Source: an uncultured Collinsella sp.
GTDB lineage: Bacteria; Actinomycetota; Coriobacteriia; Coriobacteriales; Coriobacteriaceae
Reading direction: 5' to 3'
Length of the DNA stretch: 52,151 bases
NCBI GenBank assembly: GCA_937989875.1
Contig: CALKBO010000070.1
Span: forward strand, 1-52,151
Numbering within the stretch: the first letter of the stretch is position 1; each line of letters begins with the position of its first letter. Shown here piece after piece: positions 24,282 through 32,164 of this stretch. The notes under the pieces were generated by a model, which saw only the letters and a program-made list of their open reading frames with translations, was not told where the DNA came from and searched no databases. Made by a program: the position numbers and the translations under genes.

Positions 24282-25283
24282 TCATCGCTGCGCCTTCCAA
24301 AACGCGAGGGCATCGTCGATCCAGCCCTCTGCCACGGTGTCGACACCCAGGCCAAAGCCGTGGCTCAGGCCTTCGTAAACATGAAACTCCGTGGGCACGC
24401 CCGTTGCTGAGAGCGCTTCGAGACGCGCCTGCATGGTGCGCCAGCTCGCGATGCCGTCGCGATCACCCACGCAGGCGTAGGTCGCGGGGTCGGCACCCGT
24501 CAGTTCGCTCATGCCGGTGTACTGCATGATGGCCGCCGCGGGCTGGGGCGTTCCTACTGGCGCGCCAAAGGCGGCCGGGCCGTAGCCGCCGACCCATGCC
24601 GCCATGCGCGCACCGGCCGAGCCGCCCCACAGCGAATAGCCCGACGTGTCCACGCTGAGCTCGTCGGCGTGCTCGAAGATGAAGGAGGCGGCGCGGGCCA
24701 AGTCCTCGCCGGCGAGCTGCGCGTCCGGCCGGTAGATGACCGCGAACCCGTTGACGCCGGAACGGGACAGGTGCAGGCAGTGCGGGAAGGAGTCGTGCAT
24801 GGCAGCGACGTAGGCGAATCCGCCGCCCGCGCTTACCACGGCAAACGGTGCAGACGCGCCGCCCACTCCCTCGGCAGCGAAGCGGAAGAGCCCCGTGTTG
24901 GCGAGCGAGGGGTCGGCGGTCTTCTCGGCATCCGTGTAGATGTCGTAGAAGACCGTCCGTTCCGCTGCGCGCTCTGACAGCAGATAGCTGACGACATCGA
25001 CCGTGGTGCTCGTATGGATCTCCGAGTACCACGGCAGGCAAGCGGAAAGGTCGTCGAGCGCCATATCCTCCGTCGGCGGATGGAGCGTTGTGGGGAAGAG
25101 CAGCCGTCCGTAGCCATCGAGCAAAAGGTTGTTGATGACGTCGTAGATGGGCGTGTCCGCCGTGACCGGGCCCGGAGCGGAGCCGCGCGCGACCCCGGCG
25201 GTCCCGTCCGACGAGCAGCCGGCAAGGCTGCCCGCAGCGGCCAACCACACGGCAGCCTCCAGAAACGAACGGCGCGGCATCAT
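24282..25283 (-). CDS. Lipoprotein alpha/beta hydrolase (esterase)
   Basis: The 333-residue protein has a signal (MMPRRSFLEAAVWLAAAGSLAGC, lipobox LAGC, twin arginine) and an esterase/lipase-like hydrolase fold: ASAPFAVVSAGGGFAYVAAMHD (oxyanion region), LWGGSAGARMAAWVGG (nucleophile Ser), YACVGDRDGIASW (acid) and YEGLSHGFGLG (His). The order fits the hormone-sensitive-lipase/BD-FAE-like group. It overlaps the RibD-like gene by 4 nt (ATGA) and completes a three-gene minus-strand operon led by an aldo/keto reductase. It is exported and possibly removes ester groups from a substrate reduced inside the cell; that link is inference. Confidence 0.85.
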   Translation of the reverse strand: MMPRRSFLEAAVWLAAAGSLAGCSSDGTAGVARGSAPGPVTADTPIYDVINNLLLDGYGRLLFPTTLHPPTEDMALDDLSACLPWYSEIHTSTTVDVVSYLLSERAAERTVFYDIYTDAEKTADPSLANTGLFRFAAEGVGGASAPFAVVSAGGGFAYVAAMHDSFPHCLHLSRSGVNGFAVIYRPDAQLAGEDLARAASFIFEHADELSVDTSGYSLWGGSAGARMAAWVGGYGPAAFGAPVGTPQPAAAIMQYTGMSELTGADPATYACVGDRDGIASWRTMQARLEALSATGVPTEFHVYEGLSHGFGLGVDTVAEGWIDDALAFWKAQR

Positions 25284-25987
25284 CGCCGCACTCGATAGAC
25301 GAGGTGGAGGCCGTCGCCGGCAAGGCGCTCGACGCGCTCGAGCGAGAATGCGTGCGAACCGCCAGCTGAGCGAGGCATCTCGTCGAAGACGGAAGCCGTT
25401 TCGGGCTCCCCCGAGACCGTCGGGGAGAGAACGAGGCTCAGCTCGTCAAGCACGCCCGCGGCAAGAAACGACATGTCCGTCTTTCCGCCGCCGCACACGA
25501 GCAGGCGCTCGATGCCAAAAAACTCGCGCAGCTTGCGCAGGGCGAGCGGGAGGTCTAGCCCGCGCGAGCCGGCAAGCACGTATGAGACGCCGCGCTCTCG
25601 CAGATAGTCGCGATACGCCGGCGATGCCGCCTCGGTGAGGATCTCGATGACGTGCGCGTCCGCACGGCCGGCGCGACGATAGGTCGCAGACTCCCATGCA
25701 ATCTCCCCGGCGGGGTCGACGGAGACGTAGAACGATCGTTCGTCATGAGGCGCCACGAAGTCCCCCTTGGGCGCGCTCCCGTGGGTATCGAGCGCAAGGG
25801 GGCGCGACCCGACGAAGCCCTTCGTGGTCACGGCCCCGTACGCCACGGCGTCCGCCCCGAACTCGACCTGCATGCGAGAGTACGCGGCGCGTGCGGGCGA
25901 GGCGGCGGGGTCGAGCATGTACGCGCCGTCGATACGCCCGTTGAGCCCGGCAAAGACATGACAGACGACATAGGGTCTAATGTTCAT
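25280..25987 (-). CDS. RibD C-terminal / dihydrofolate-reductase-like protein
   Basis: The 235-residue protein has the RibD_C fold: RPYVVCHVFAGLNGRIDGAYM at the N-terminus, FGADAVAYGAVTTKGF, LAGSRGLDLPLALRKLREFFGIERLLVCGGGKTDMSFLAAGVLDELSLVLSPTVSG. The GGG glycine turn would bind NADPH. There is no deaminase domain, so it is not a full RibD. Relatives include pyrimidine reductases and poorly known reductases of gut bacteria. It sits 6 nt after the aldo/keto reductase and overlaps the hydrolase by 4 nt, so the three are translationally coupled. Confidence 0.85.
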   Translation of the reverse strand: MNIRPYVVCHVFAGLNGRIDGAYMLDPAASPARAAYSRMQVEFGADAVAYGAVTTKGFVGSRPLALDTHGSAPKGDFVAPHDERSFYVSVDPAGEIAWESATYRRAGRADAHVIEILTEAASPAYRDYLRERGVSYVLAGSRGLDLPLALRKLREFFGIERLLVCGGGKTDMSFLAAGVLDELSLVLSPTVSGEPETASVFDEMPRSAGGSHAFSLERVERLAGDGLHLVYRVRR

Positions 25988-25993
25988 GGCTCC

Positions 25994-26983
25994 CTACCTT
26001 ACCGTGTGCCCGCCGAAGACCATGAGGTCGAGTCCGTTGAGCAGCCCGTCGATCTTGGCAACCTCATCGTCGGTGAGCCCGACCTCGGCGGCACCGAGGT
26101 TCTCGAGCAGTCGTTCGGGCTTGCGACTGCCCGGGATGGGAATGATATAGGGCTTCTTCTCGAGCATCCAGGAAAGGGAGACCTGGGCGGGCGTCGCCGC
26201 GTGCAGCTCAGCCAGCTCGCGAACGAACCGCATGAGGGGCTCGGCGCGCCTTTCGCCTTCCTCTGTGTACTGCGGCATGCCATCGCGGTAGTCTTGGGCG
26301 CCCTCGAATCTGGTGTTGTGGCTGTACGCGCCCGTCAGAAAGCCGTTCGCCATGGGAGAAAAGGCCACGAAGGCAACGTTCAGCTCCTCGAGCACGGGGA
26401 ACAGGGATTCGTTCCAGCGTGCCATCATGGAGTAGCGGTTCTGGACGGCGGAGACGGGGCACACCGCATCGGCGCGACGCAGGTACTCCTCCGTCGCCTC
26501 GGAGATTCCCCAGGCGCAGATCTTACCTTCCTTGATGAGGTCTGCCATGGTGTCTGCAACGACCTCGGGCTCGACCTTTGGGTCGATTCGGTGCTGGTAG
26601 TAGAGGTCGATGTGGTCGGTGCGCAGCCGGCGCAGGCTCTTCTCCACCGAGATACGGATAACCTCGGGGCGCGAGTCCACGAGGATGGTCTTGTCCGGGG
26701 CGTGCGTGACGCCGAACTTGGTGGCAATGACAACCTCATCGCGCACGGGCGCGAGCGCCTTGCCCACCACGTCCTCGTTGTGCGCCTCGGTCCCATCGGC
26801 GCACGTGCCAACGTAGCACTCCGCCGTGTCAAAGAAGGTATAGCCCATCTCGTGGGCCTGACGGACGACGCTCGCGGCCTCGTCGTCGGGCATCGGGTCT
26901 CCGCTCGCGTGCGTGATTCCCATGCAGCCCATGCCGAGCGGGCTGACTTCGATGCCGCTCTTTCCCAAAACGCGCTTGTCCAT
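25994..26983 (-). CDS. Aldo/keto reductase (AKR11/13-like)
   Basis: The 329-residue protein opens with VLGKSGIEVSPLGMGCMGITHASG and carries the tetrad residues in FFDTAECYVG (Asp, Tyr), IATKFGVTH (Lys) and DLYYQHRID (His). The NADPH site is PIPGSRKPERLLENLGAAEVGL. Length and motifs fit the YajO/AKR11-AKR13 group, more distant from the two AKR5-like proteins here. It starts the minus-strand operon AKR - RibD-like - hydrolase. The divergent region 26984-27270 separates it from another aldo/keto reductase. Confidence 0.9.
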   Translation of the reverse strand: MDKRVLGKSGIEVSPLGMGCMGITHASGDPMPDDEAASVVRQAHEMGYTFFDTAECYVGTCADGTEAHNEDVVGKALAPVRDEVVIATKFGVTHAPDKTILVDSRPEVIRISVEKSLRRLRTDHIDLYYQHRIDPKVEPEVVADTMADLIKEGKICAWGISEATEEYLRRADAVCPVSAVQNRYSMMARWNESLFPVLEELNVAFVAFSPMANGFLTGAYSHNTRFEGAQDYRDGMPQYTEEGERRAEPLMRFVRELAELHAATPAQVSLSWMLEKKPYIIPIPGSRKPERLLENLGAAEVGLTDDEVAKIDGLLNGLDLMVFGGHTVR

Positions 26984-27156
26984 TCCTGTTCTCCCTGTCT
27001 ATGATATCCGTCATTTGTTTGCGACGCCCACGTCCGCCCGTTCATCGGACTCCGTTAGGCACATCTCCTGTCGGTGGCTTGTTCTCTCTCATCGCCAAGC
27101 GTACGACCGCAAAGCGCTCGACGGAATCCCCCTTTGGTGCGGTGCCCTGAACCCGC

Positions 27157-27168
27157 GGGTTATAACCC
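27157..27168. promoter_or_regulatory. Palindrome in the divergent AKR promoter region
   Basis: GGGTTATAACCC is a perfect 12-bp palindrome, followed by TGTGCGCACCCC and then TTATAGAACCC. It shares TTATAACC-n-TG with candidate LysR sites A and B but is a weaker match. Nothing else is recognisable in the 287-bp gap. Confidence 0.35.
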
Positions 27169-27270
27169 TGTGCGCACCCCAGCGTTATAGAACCCTCACC
27201 AACGGAAACTTCCGTCGGCGCGGAGCCCCTCGTATGGTGGATACGTCAAGTTGCGAGAAAGGAAGGCACC

Positions 27271-28122
27271 ATGGACTACATCACCTTGAACAACGGCGTC
27301 AGGATGCCGCAGCTCGGCTTCGGCGTGTATCAGATCCCAAACGCCGCGGAATGTCAGCGCGCCGTGGAGGACGCACTCTCGGTCGGCTACAGGCTGCTCG
27401 ACACGGCAGCGAGCTACGGCAACGAAGAGGCGGTCGGGGCCGCCATTCGTGCGAGCGGCCTGCCGCGCGACGAGGTGTTCGTAACGACCAAGCTGTGGAT
27501 GTCGGATGTGAGCTACGAGGGGGCCAAGCGCGGCTTCGACGCGTCGCTCAAGCGGCTGGGGCTCGACTACGTCGACCTCTACCTCATCCATCAGCCGTTC
27601 GGCGACGTCTTCGGCGCGTGGCGCGCCATGGAGGAGCTCTACGAGCAGGGCGTTATCCGCGCCATAGGCACAGCTAACTTCTACCCCGATCACCTCGCAA
27701 ACCTCATCTCGTTCAACCGCATCGCCCCCGCCGTGAACCAAGTCGAGTGCAACGTGTTCTTCCAGCAGCGCGAGGCGCAGGAGTACATGGCCGGCAAGGA
27801 GGTGGCCATGGAGGGCTGGGCGCCCTTTGCGGAGGGCAGAAACGACCTCTTCCGCAACGAGGTCCTCGCTCGCATCGGCGAGGTGCACGGCAAGACGGTC
27901 GCCCAGGTCGTGTTGCGCTGGCTGCTGCAGCGCGGTGTGGTCTGCATCCCTAAGAGCACGCACCGCGATCGCATGGAGCAGAACTTCGACGTCTTCGACT
28001 TCGCGCTGGGCGACGACGAGATGGTCGCCATCGCCGCGCTCGACACCGGGCGCAGCGCGTTCTTCGACCACCACGACCCCGCCACCATCGAATGGATGTC
28101 CGGGCTCGTGCGCAACGTGTAG
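27271..28122 (+). CDS. Aldo/keto reductase (AKR5-like)
   Basis: The 283-residue protein has tetrad residues in LLDTAASYGNE (Asp, Tyr), VTTKLW (Lys) and LYLIHQP (His), and the C-terminal cofactor segment GVVCIPKSTHRDRMEQNFDVFDFALGDDEM. It is similar throughout to the protein at 20221-21069 (for example RLGLDYVDxxLIHQP). GAAAGGAAGGCACC precedes the ATG. The next gene, a BdhA-like alcohol dehydrogenase, starts 44 nt later, so the pair probably reduces aldehydes or ketones as one unit with different cofactors (NADPH and NAD(P)H with a metal). Confidence 0.9.
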   Translation: MDYITLNNGVRMPQLGFGVYQIPNAAECQRAVEDALSVGYRLLDTAASYGNEEAVGAAIRASGLPRDEVFVTTKLWMSDVSYEGAKRGFDASLKRLGLDYVDLYLIHQPFGDVFGAWRAMEELYEQGVIRAIGTANFYPDHLANLISFNRIAPAVNQVECNVFFQQREAQEYMAGKEVAMEGWAPFAEGRNDLFRNEVLARIGEVHGKTVAQVVLRWLLQRGVVCIPKSTHRDRMEQNFDVFDFALGDDEMVAIAALDTGRSAFFDHHDPATIEWMSGLVRNV

Positions 28123-28166
28123 CCGAGCGGTCAGACCGCACTGATAACTTACTAGGAGGAATTGCC

Positions 28167-29330
28167 ATGAACTCATTCACGTACGACTACCCGGTCAGGA
28201 ACTACTTCGGCGAGGGGGCCATGGACCAGGCACTCGACGCCGAGATGGGTGCCATGGGCAAGACAGTGATGCTCGCCTACGGCGGAGGCTCGGTCAAGCG
28301 AACCGGCGTCTACGGCCACGTGGTCGATAAGCTCACGAGCGCGGGCAAGCGCGTGGTGGACTTCGGCGGCATCATGCCCAATCCGACCTACGAAAAGTGC
28401 CAGGAAGGCGCCGCGCTCGCACGCGAGGAGCAGGTCGACTTCATTCTCGCCGTCGGCGGCGGGTCGGTCTTCGACTGCTGCAAGGTGATCTCCGCGCAGG
28501 CGATGCTTGACGAGGACATCGAGACGTTCGAGCACGCCGACGGCAAGATGCCGAGTTCGTTCATCCCCATGGGCTGCATCGTGACACTCTCCGGCACGGG
28601 TGCCGAGCAGAACAACGGCGCCGTCATCACCAACGAGGAGACGCACGTGAAGGGCGCCTATCTGGGGGCGATGCCCATATGGGCGGCGCTCGACCCGGCG
28701 CTCACGCTCACCGTACCGCACGCGCAGTTCATGAGCGGCGCGTTCGACACGCTCTCGCACTGCATGGAGAGCTATTTCGGAAGCCCGCGCGGACGCAACG
28801 TCACCGACGACATCAACCTCGCCATCCAGCGTAACGTCATCCGCAACATGCGGATCATCGCGGACGACGACCAGAACCTCGAGGCGCTCAGCGAGCTCGT
28901 ATACGACTCCGCCATGGCCGAGAACGGTGTGCTCAAGATCGGCAAGTCAACGGACTTCCAGGCGCACATGATCCAGCACCAGTACGGCGCGTACACCCAC
29001 ACCAACCACGGAATGGGCCTCGCGGTCATCCACCCTGCGCTCTACCGCCACCTGGCCCCCGAGGCGCCCGCGCAGTTCGCCCGCTGGGCGCGCGAGGTGT
29101 GGGGCGTCGATGGCGAGGGCAAAGACGACCTTACGGTGGCGCTCGAAGGCATCGACCGCCTGCAGACGTTCATCGGCGAGATGGGGCTTCCCACGAGCTT
29201 CGCCGAGATGGGCTCCGACGCGTCCGACGAGACGCTGCACAAGGTTGCGGACACCTGCGTGCTCACCGGCGGCTGCGCCAAGAAACTGGAGCGCAGCGAG
29301 GTGTTCCAGATTCTGACCGAGTGCCTCTAG
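28167..29330 (+). CDS. Iron-containing alcohol dehydrogenase (YqhD/BdhA-like)
   Basis: The 387-residue protein is a group III dehydrogenase of the butanol dehydrogenase/YqhD type. The N-terminus is NSFTYDYPVRNYFGEGAMDQ, the nucleotide loop is DFILAVGGGSVFDCCKVIS, and the active-site stretch is IVTLSGTGAEQNNGAVITNEE. The metal ligands fall around ALDPAL, GAFDTLSHCMESYF and YTHTNHGMGLAVIHPALYRH (His residues). ATG 28167 has TAGGAGGA upstream; an ATG 75 nt earlier lies in the preceding gene. It is likely an NADPH-dependent aldehyde reductase disposing of reducing power. It ends at a strong terminator. Confidence 0.92.
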   Translation: MNSFTYDYPVRNYFGEGAMDQALDAEMGAMGKTVMLAYGGGSVKRTGVYGHVVDKLTSAGKRVVDFGGIMPNPTYEKCQEGAALAREEQVDFILAVGGGSVFDCCKVISAQAMLDEDIETFEHADGKMPSSFIPMGCIVTLSGTGAEQNNGAVITNEETHVKGAYLGAMPIWAALDPALTLTVPHAQFMSGAFDTLSHCMESYFGSPRGRNVTDDINLAIQRNVIRNMRIIADDDQNLEALSELVYDSAMAENGVLKIGKSTDFQAHMIQHQYGAYTHTNHGMGLAVIHPALYRHLAPEAPAQFARWAREVWGVDGEGKDDLTVALEGIDRLQTFIGEMGLPTSFAEMGSDASDETLHKVADTCVLTGGCAKKLERSEVFQILTECL

Positions 29331-29363
29331 ATCGGCAGCGGGTCCCAATCCGCCCGCGCCGAA

Positions 29364-29408
29364 GAACTCAGAAGGCTCCTCGTTTTTCACGAGGAGCCTT
29401 CTGAGTTC
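29364..29408 (+). terminator. Very strong terminator of the AKR-BdhA unit
   Basis: A perfect 20-bp stem (arms 29364-29383 and 29389-29408) with a 5-nt T-rich loop lies 34 nt after the stop codon. Confidence 0.8.
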
Positions 29409-29512
29409 TTGCCCGATTGTGAAACCATGCGGCTTGCAGGTGCGGCGGTTGCGAAACGTCCCCATCGGTCGCCATCGGAACCGTATGAAACCGTATGAAA
29501 AACAAGAGCAAA

Positions 29513-29538
29513 TGTTCTATTACTACTCCCACTCGATG
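29513..29538. repeat. Partial duplicate of the guaA 3' end (candidate att site, left)
   Basis: TGTTCTATT, five extra bases, then TCCCACTCGATG. The same TGTTCTAT...TCCCACTCGATG occurs at 32165-32184, where it is the guaA stop codon and last codons. On the minus strand this copy reads ATC GAG TGG GAG TAG (IEWE stop), the last four residues of GuaA. The direct repeat brackets 2.65 kb carrying the methyltransferase genes, as when an element integrates at guaA. Alternatively it is the 3' end of another lost gene, because the frame stays open upstream (RYDATRIDNTRTGLVIEWE). Confidence 0.5.
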
Positions 29539-29846
29539 ACTAATCCAGTCCGAGTGTTGTCGATGCGTGTCGCGTCGTACCGCCCGAGGGCTGATTCGTG
29601 CGCAATTTGGGCGAATCAGGCCCTTAATTCGCGGTTTCGGGAATGACTCAATTGATTCGCAAAACCGCAGGTCGCTCCTTTAATCACTCCCTGGTTTCCG
29701 CCGGGGTTCGTAGCGGGTGGCGTGAAAAGGGGCGATTCAAAGGGTCAGAGAGATGCGCCTTAGCCAAGAAATTAAAGTTAGCCTTATCTTACTGCATGAT
29801 TCGTGTGTTATAGTTAGATGGCTCTAACTGTTTGGGGGCGATAGCC
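29539..29846. other. Gene-free stretch with repeated TGATTCG motifs
   Basis: This 308-bp stretch has no convincing gene. It holds four copies of TGATTCG or its complement (29592-29598, 29612-29618, 29653-29659, 29797-29803). The first two form an inverted pair (CTGATTCG, CGAATCAG). GCGGTTT and AAACCGC form another inverted pair around 29632-29668. It lies just inside the left guaA-like repeat, so recombinase arm sites are one possible reading. Confidence 0.4.
29773..29828 (+). promoter_or_regulatory. IdeR/DtxR-like box and promoter of the methyltransferase operon
   Basis: TAAAGTTAGCCTTATCTTA (29773-29791) matches the IdeR/DtxR consensus TTAGGTTAGCCTAACCTAA at 14 of 19 positions, including the central GTTAGCCT. 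A candidate -10, TATAGT, is at 29811-29816, so the box would cover the -35. GTTAGA (29813-29818) and TCTAAC (29823-29828) add a small dyad. Iron-dependent repression is suggested, not shown. Confidence 0.4.
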
Positions 29847-30476
29847 ATGCACGGACGCAAGGGCTTCTGGGACAAGAATGCCGGTCGTTACGACCGTTTC
29901 ATGCAAAACGACCGGGCGGCGTATGAGAAGATGTATGGGCTGATCCGGCCGGTGGTGAAAGCAAAAACCGTGCTGGAGGTTGCCACCGGCACGGGACTTA
30001 TCGCAAAGAGCATCGTGAATGCAGCGGCGAACATCGAGGCTACGGACGCTTCTGCACAGATGATCCTTGAAGCAAAGCGGGACAATCAATCCGCAAAGCT
30101 GCACTTTTCCGTACAAGATATGTTCCGCCTGCCCTATGCACAGAAGTCCTTCGAAGTGGTGATCGTGTCCAACGCGCTTCACATAGTGCCGCATCCGGAA
30201 AAGGCCCTGCAAGAAATCAGGCGCGTGCTGAAGGACGACGGCGTGCTCATCGCTCCAACCTTCACCCACGCGGGGAACTCGGTTTCCGGCAAGGCAAAAG
30301 CCTTTTTCATGAGTATGGCGGGATTCCCCCTCCACAGCAGGTGGACAAGCGAGGAATACCTACGTTTCCTGCGTCAAAACGGCTGGGCGGTGCAGAAAAG
30401 CGCGGTGCTGAAGGCCTCGTTCCCGTTGACCTATGCGGAATGCACGAAATCGGAGAGGCCAGATGTCGTTCTTTGA
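29847..30476 (+). CDS. Class I SAM-dependent methyltransferase 1
   Basis: The 209-residue protein has the Rossmann-fold motifs of a class I methyltransferase: motif I KTVLEVATGTGLIAKSIV, then IEATDASAQMILEAKR (acidic end of strand 2), QDMFRLPYAQKSFEVVIVSNALHIV (motif III-IV) and LQEIRRVLKDDGVLIAPTF. It resembles UbiE/Methyltransf_11 proteins. ATG 29847 follows a G-rich ribosome-binding site. Its 3' end overlaps the next gene by 14 nt. Codon use is less GC-rich than in the flanking aldo/keto and guaA genes, in line with acquisition from a Firmicute. The methyl acceptor is unknown. Confidence 0.85.
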   Translation: MHGRKGFWDKNAGRYDRFMQNDRAAYEKMYGLIRPVVKAKTVLEVATGTGLIAKSIVNAAANIEATDASAQMILEAKRDNQSAKLHFSVQDMFRLPYAQKSFEVVIVSNALHIVPHPEKALQEIRRVLKDDGVLIAPTFTHAGNSVSGKAKAFFMSMAGFPLHSRWTSEEYLRFLRQNGWAVQKSAVLKASFPLTYAECTKSERPDVVL

Positions 30477-31068
30477 AAACACCCGCAAGCCCGTGGGACT
30501 CGGCGGAAAACTTATGGTTGCCATGATGAATCTGGGGCACAGCCCTGTGGCCCAGTGGGGACTTCGATCTCTACGACTTGCGCCAAATGCTAAGGTGCTG
30601 GATTGCGGCTGCGGCGGCGGGGCGAACATAAAACGGCTGCTGAAAAAATGCCCGCATGGCGTCGTCAAGGGTATCGACTATTCGCCCGTCAGCGTGGAGA
30701 AGACTAGAAAGCTCAACCGAATTGCAATTCAGGAGGGGCGTTGCGCCGTTCTGCAAGGCAGTGTGGCGGATATGGTGTTTGAGGATAGCTACTTCGATGC
30801 CGCCACGGCCTTTGAGACCGTCTATTTTTGGCCCGATTTGCCCCGATGCTTCCGTGAGGTCTGGCGGACGCTGAAGCCAGGCGGGGCAATTCTTATCTGC
30901 AACGAGAGCAATGGCGATACGGACAAGGACGAGAGGTGGACGCAGATCATCGGCGGCATGACCATCTACAAGGACATTGAATTAAAGGCATGTCTGGAGC
31001 AGGCGGGTTTTCACGAGGTGCAGATACACAAAAAGAAAAAGTGGCTCTGCGTCACGGCGCGGAAGTAA
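30463..31068 (+). CDS. Class I SAM-dependent methyltransferase 2
   Basis: The 201-residue protein has motif I AKVLDCGCGGGANIKRLLKKC, VKGIDYSPVSVEKTRKLNR, the motif-IV region YFDAATAFETVYFWPDLPRCFREVWRTLKPGGAILIC, and a C-terminal strand KKWLCVTARK. It is a Methyltransf_11/25-type enzyme distinct from its neighbours. The start at 30463 (MSFFENTRKP) lies inside the end of gene 1, with GGAGAGG just upstream. Two different methyltransferases this tightly coupled suggest successive methylation of one product. Confidence 0.85.
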   Translation: MSFFENTRKPVGLGGKLMVAMMNLGHSPVAQWGLRSLRLAPNAKVLDCGCGGGANIKRLLKKCPHGVVKGIDYSPVSVEKTRKLNRIAIQEGRCAVLQGSVADMVFEDSYFDAATAFETVYFWPDLPRCFREVWRTLKPGGAILICNESNGDTDKDERWTQIIGGMTIYKDIELKACLEQAGFHEVQIHKKKKWLCVTARK

Positions 31069-31106
31069 GGGCATCAAGCACGGGTATTTTTGCATCCATC
31101 CTACAC

Positions 31107-31172
31107 ATGGCGATAGACATGACGGTCATAGCGGCTGTGCTGGCGGCAATTATGACAGTTTTTATTCACTGA
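31107..31172 (+). CDS. Possible 21-residue hydrophobic peptide
   Basis: ATG 31107 opens MAIDMTVIAAVLAAIMTVFIH and a stop, essentially one membrane helix, between methyltransferases 2 and 3. No strong ribosome-binding site is visible. It could be a genuine small membrane peptide or the tail of a lost gene, since the frame stays open upstream. Confidence 0.25.
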   Translation: MAIDMTVIAAVLAAIMTVFIH

Positions 31173-31183
31173 GGAAGGAACCT

Positions 31184-32014
31184 ATGAAATGTAAAATTGA
31201 GAAAAACACCGTGCAGGAGACGCTGATCCTCCCGCTGTATTCCCGAAAGCTGTGCACGGAGCTGTACCCGAACCTTTACAGGGATGAAACAGCGGTTCGT
31301 CTGCTCGACCAGATCGACTACGACTTTTCAGAGGCAGAGAAAAACTCCCGCAGCCTGATGCAGCGCTTTGGTGCGCTGGAGGTCGCCATGCGGCAGAATG
31401 ACCTTGCCTTTGAGGTGCGGGCGTACCTGAAAAACCACCCCTGCGCGGCAGTGGTCAATCTGGGCTGCGGGCTGGATAACACCGGCAGAGCCTGCGACAA
31501 CGGCAGATGCAAGATCTACAATCTGGACTTCCCGGATGTGATTGCCTTGCGGCAGCAGCTGCTGCCCGCCGGGGAGCGGGAGCAAAACATCCCCTGCGAC
31601 CTGAAAGACCCCGCATGGTTTGACAAGATCGATGCCTCCGGCGGGGCGGTGTTCTTTGCCTCCGGGGTGTTCTATTACTTTCTGACCCAGCAGGTCCGGG
31701 AACTGGTGCGGGGGATGGCGGACGCTTTCCCCGGCGGTGTGCTGGTCTTTGATGCTGCCAATCGGACGGCAGTAAAGATGATCGCAAAAACATGGCTTAA
31801 GACTGCAAAAATCAAAGATGTGGGGGCATATTTTGCGGTTTCGGATGCCGCCAAGGAAATCGGCACGTGGGACAGCCGTCTGCAGGTCACAAGTCGCGAC
31901 TATATGCTGGGTTACAACGATTTGAGAGACCCTTCTGTCAGCGGCTTTTTCCGGTTTCTCGCAAGGGTCGGTGACAACGGGATGAAAATGCAAATCGTGA
32001 AAATAAGATTTTGA
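31184..32014 (+). CDS. LCM/PPM-type SAM methyltransferase 3
   Basis: The 276-residue protein belongs to the leucine carboxyl methyltransferase-like (PPM/Tcmp-like) class. Evidence is AAVVNLGCGLDNTGRACDNG (motif I), KIYNLDFPDVIALRQQLLPAG, the NIPCDLKDPAWFDKI segment, AVFFASGVFYYFLTQQVRELV and GGVLVFDAANRTAVK. Such enzymes O-methylate carboxyl or hydroxyl groups of small molecules. GAGGAAGGAACCT precedes ATG 31184. Relatives in gut Firmicutes sit beside the same two methyltransferase types, so the trio travels together (from memory, not checked). Confidence 0.82.
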   Translation: MKCKIEKNTVQETLILPLYSRKLCTELYPNLYRDETAVRLLDQIDYDFSEAEKNSRSLMQRFGALEVAMRQNDLAFEVRAYLKNHPCAAVVNLGCGLDNTGRACDNGRCKIYNLDFPDVIALRQQLLPAGEREQNIPCDLKDPAWFDKIDASGGAVFFASGVFYYFLTQQVRELVRGMADAFPGGVLVFDAANRTAVKMIAKTWLKTAKIKDVGAYFAVSDAAKEIGTWDSRLQVTSRDYMLGYNDLRDPSVSGFFRFLARVGDNGMKMQIVKIRF

Positions 32015-32023
32015 GAGGAAAAA

Positions 32024-32100
32024 ATGAAGCGCATTCACTTTGACGTTGAAGAAGACGGCTTTTACGGCGCATATTGGGCGTGCAAGGACACACATACAGC
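32024..32100 (+). pseudogene. 5' stub of a lost gene after methyltransferase 3
   Basis: GAGAGGAAAAA then ATG 32024 begins MKRIHFDVEEDGFYGAYWACKD. The start looks native but coding similarity is lost within about 25 codons, where the guaA terminator begins. A similar head is found on hydrolase-like proteins following such methyltransferases, but I cannot confirm that. The operon is evidently cut off here. Confidence 0.45.
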
Positions 32101-32134
32101 AGCGGGCACGGATTCGATTGAAACCGTGCCCGCT
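32101..32134 (-). terminator. Terminator of guaA
   Basis: A perfect 11-bp stem, AGCGGGCACGG and CCGTGCCCGCT, around a 12-nt loop lies 35 nt past the guaA stop codon. Confidence 0.75.
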
Positions 32135-32164
32135 ATCTTATGCTATATTATTTTTTCGAACGTC

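Noticed and set aside
29592..29668. CRISPR-like repeats
   Set aside because: The repeated unit is only 7 bp with irregular spacing and mixed orientation.
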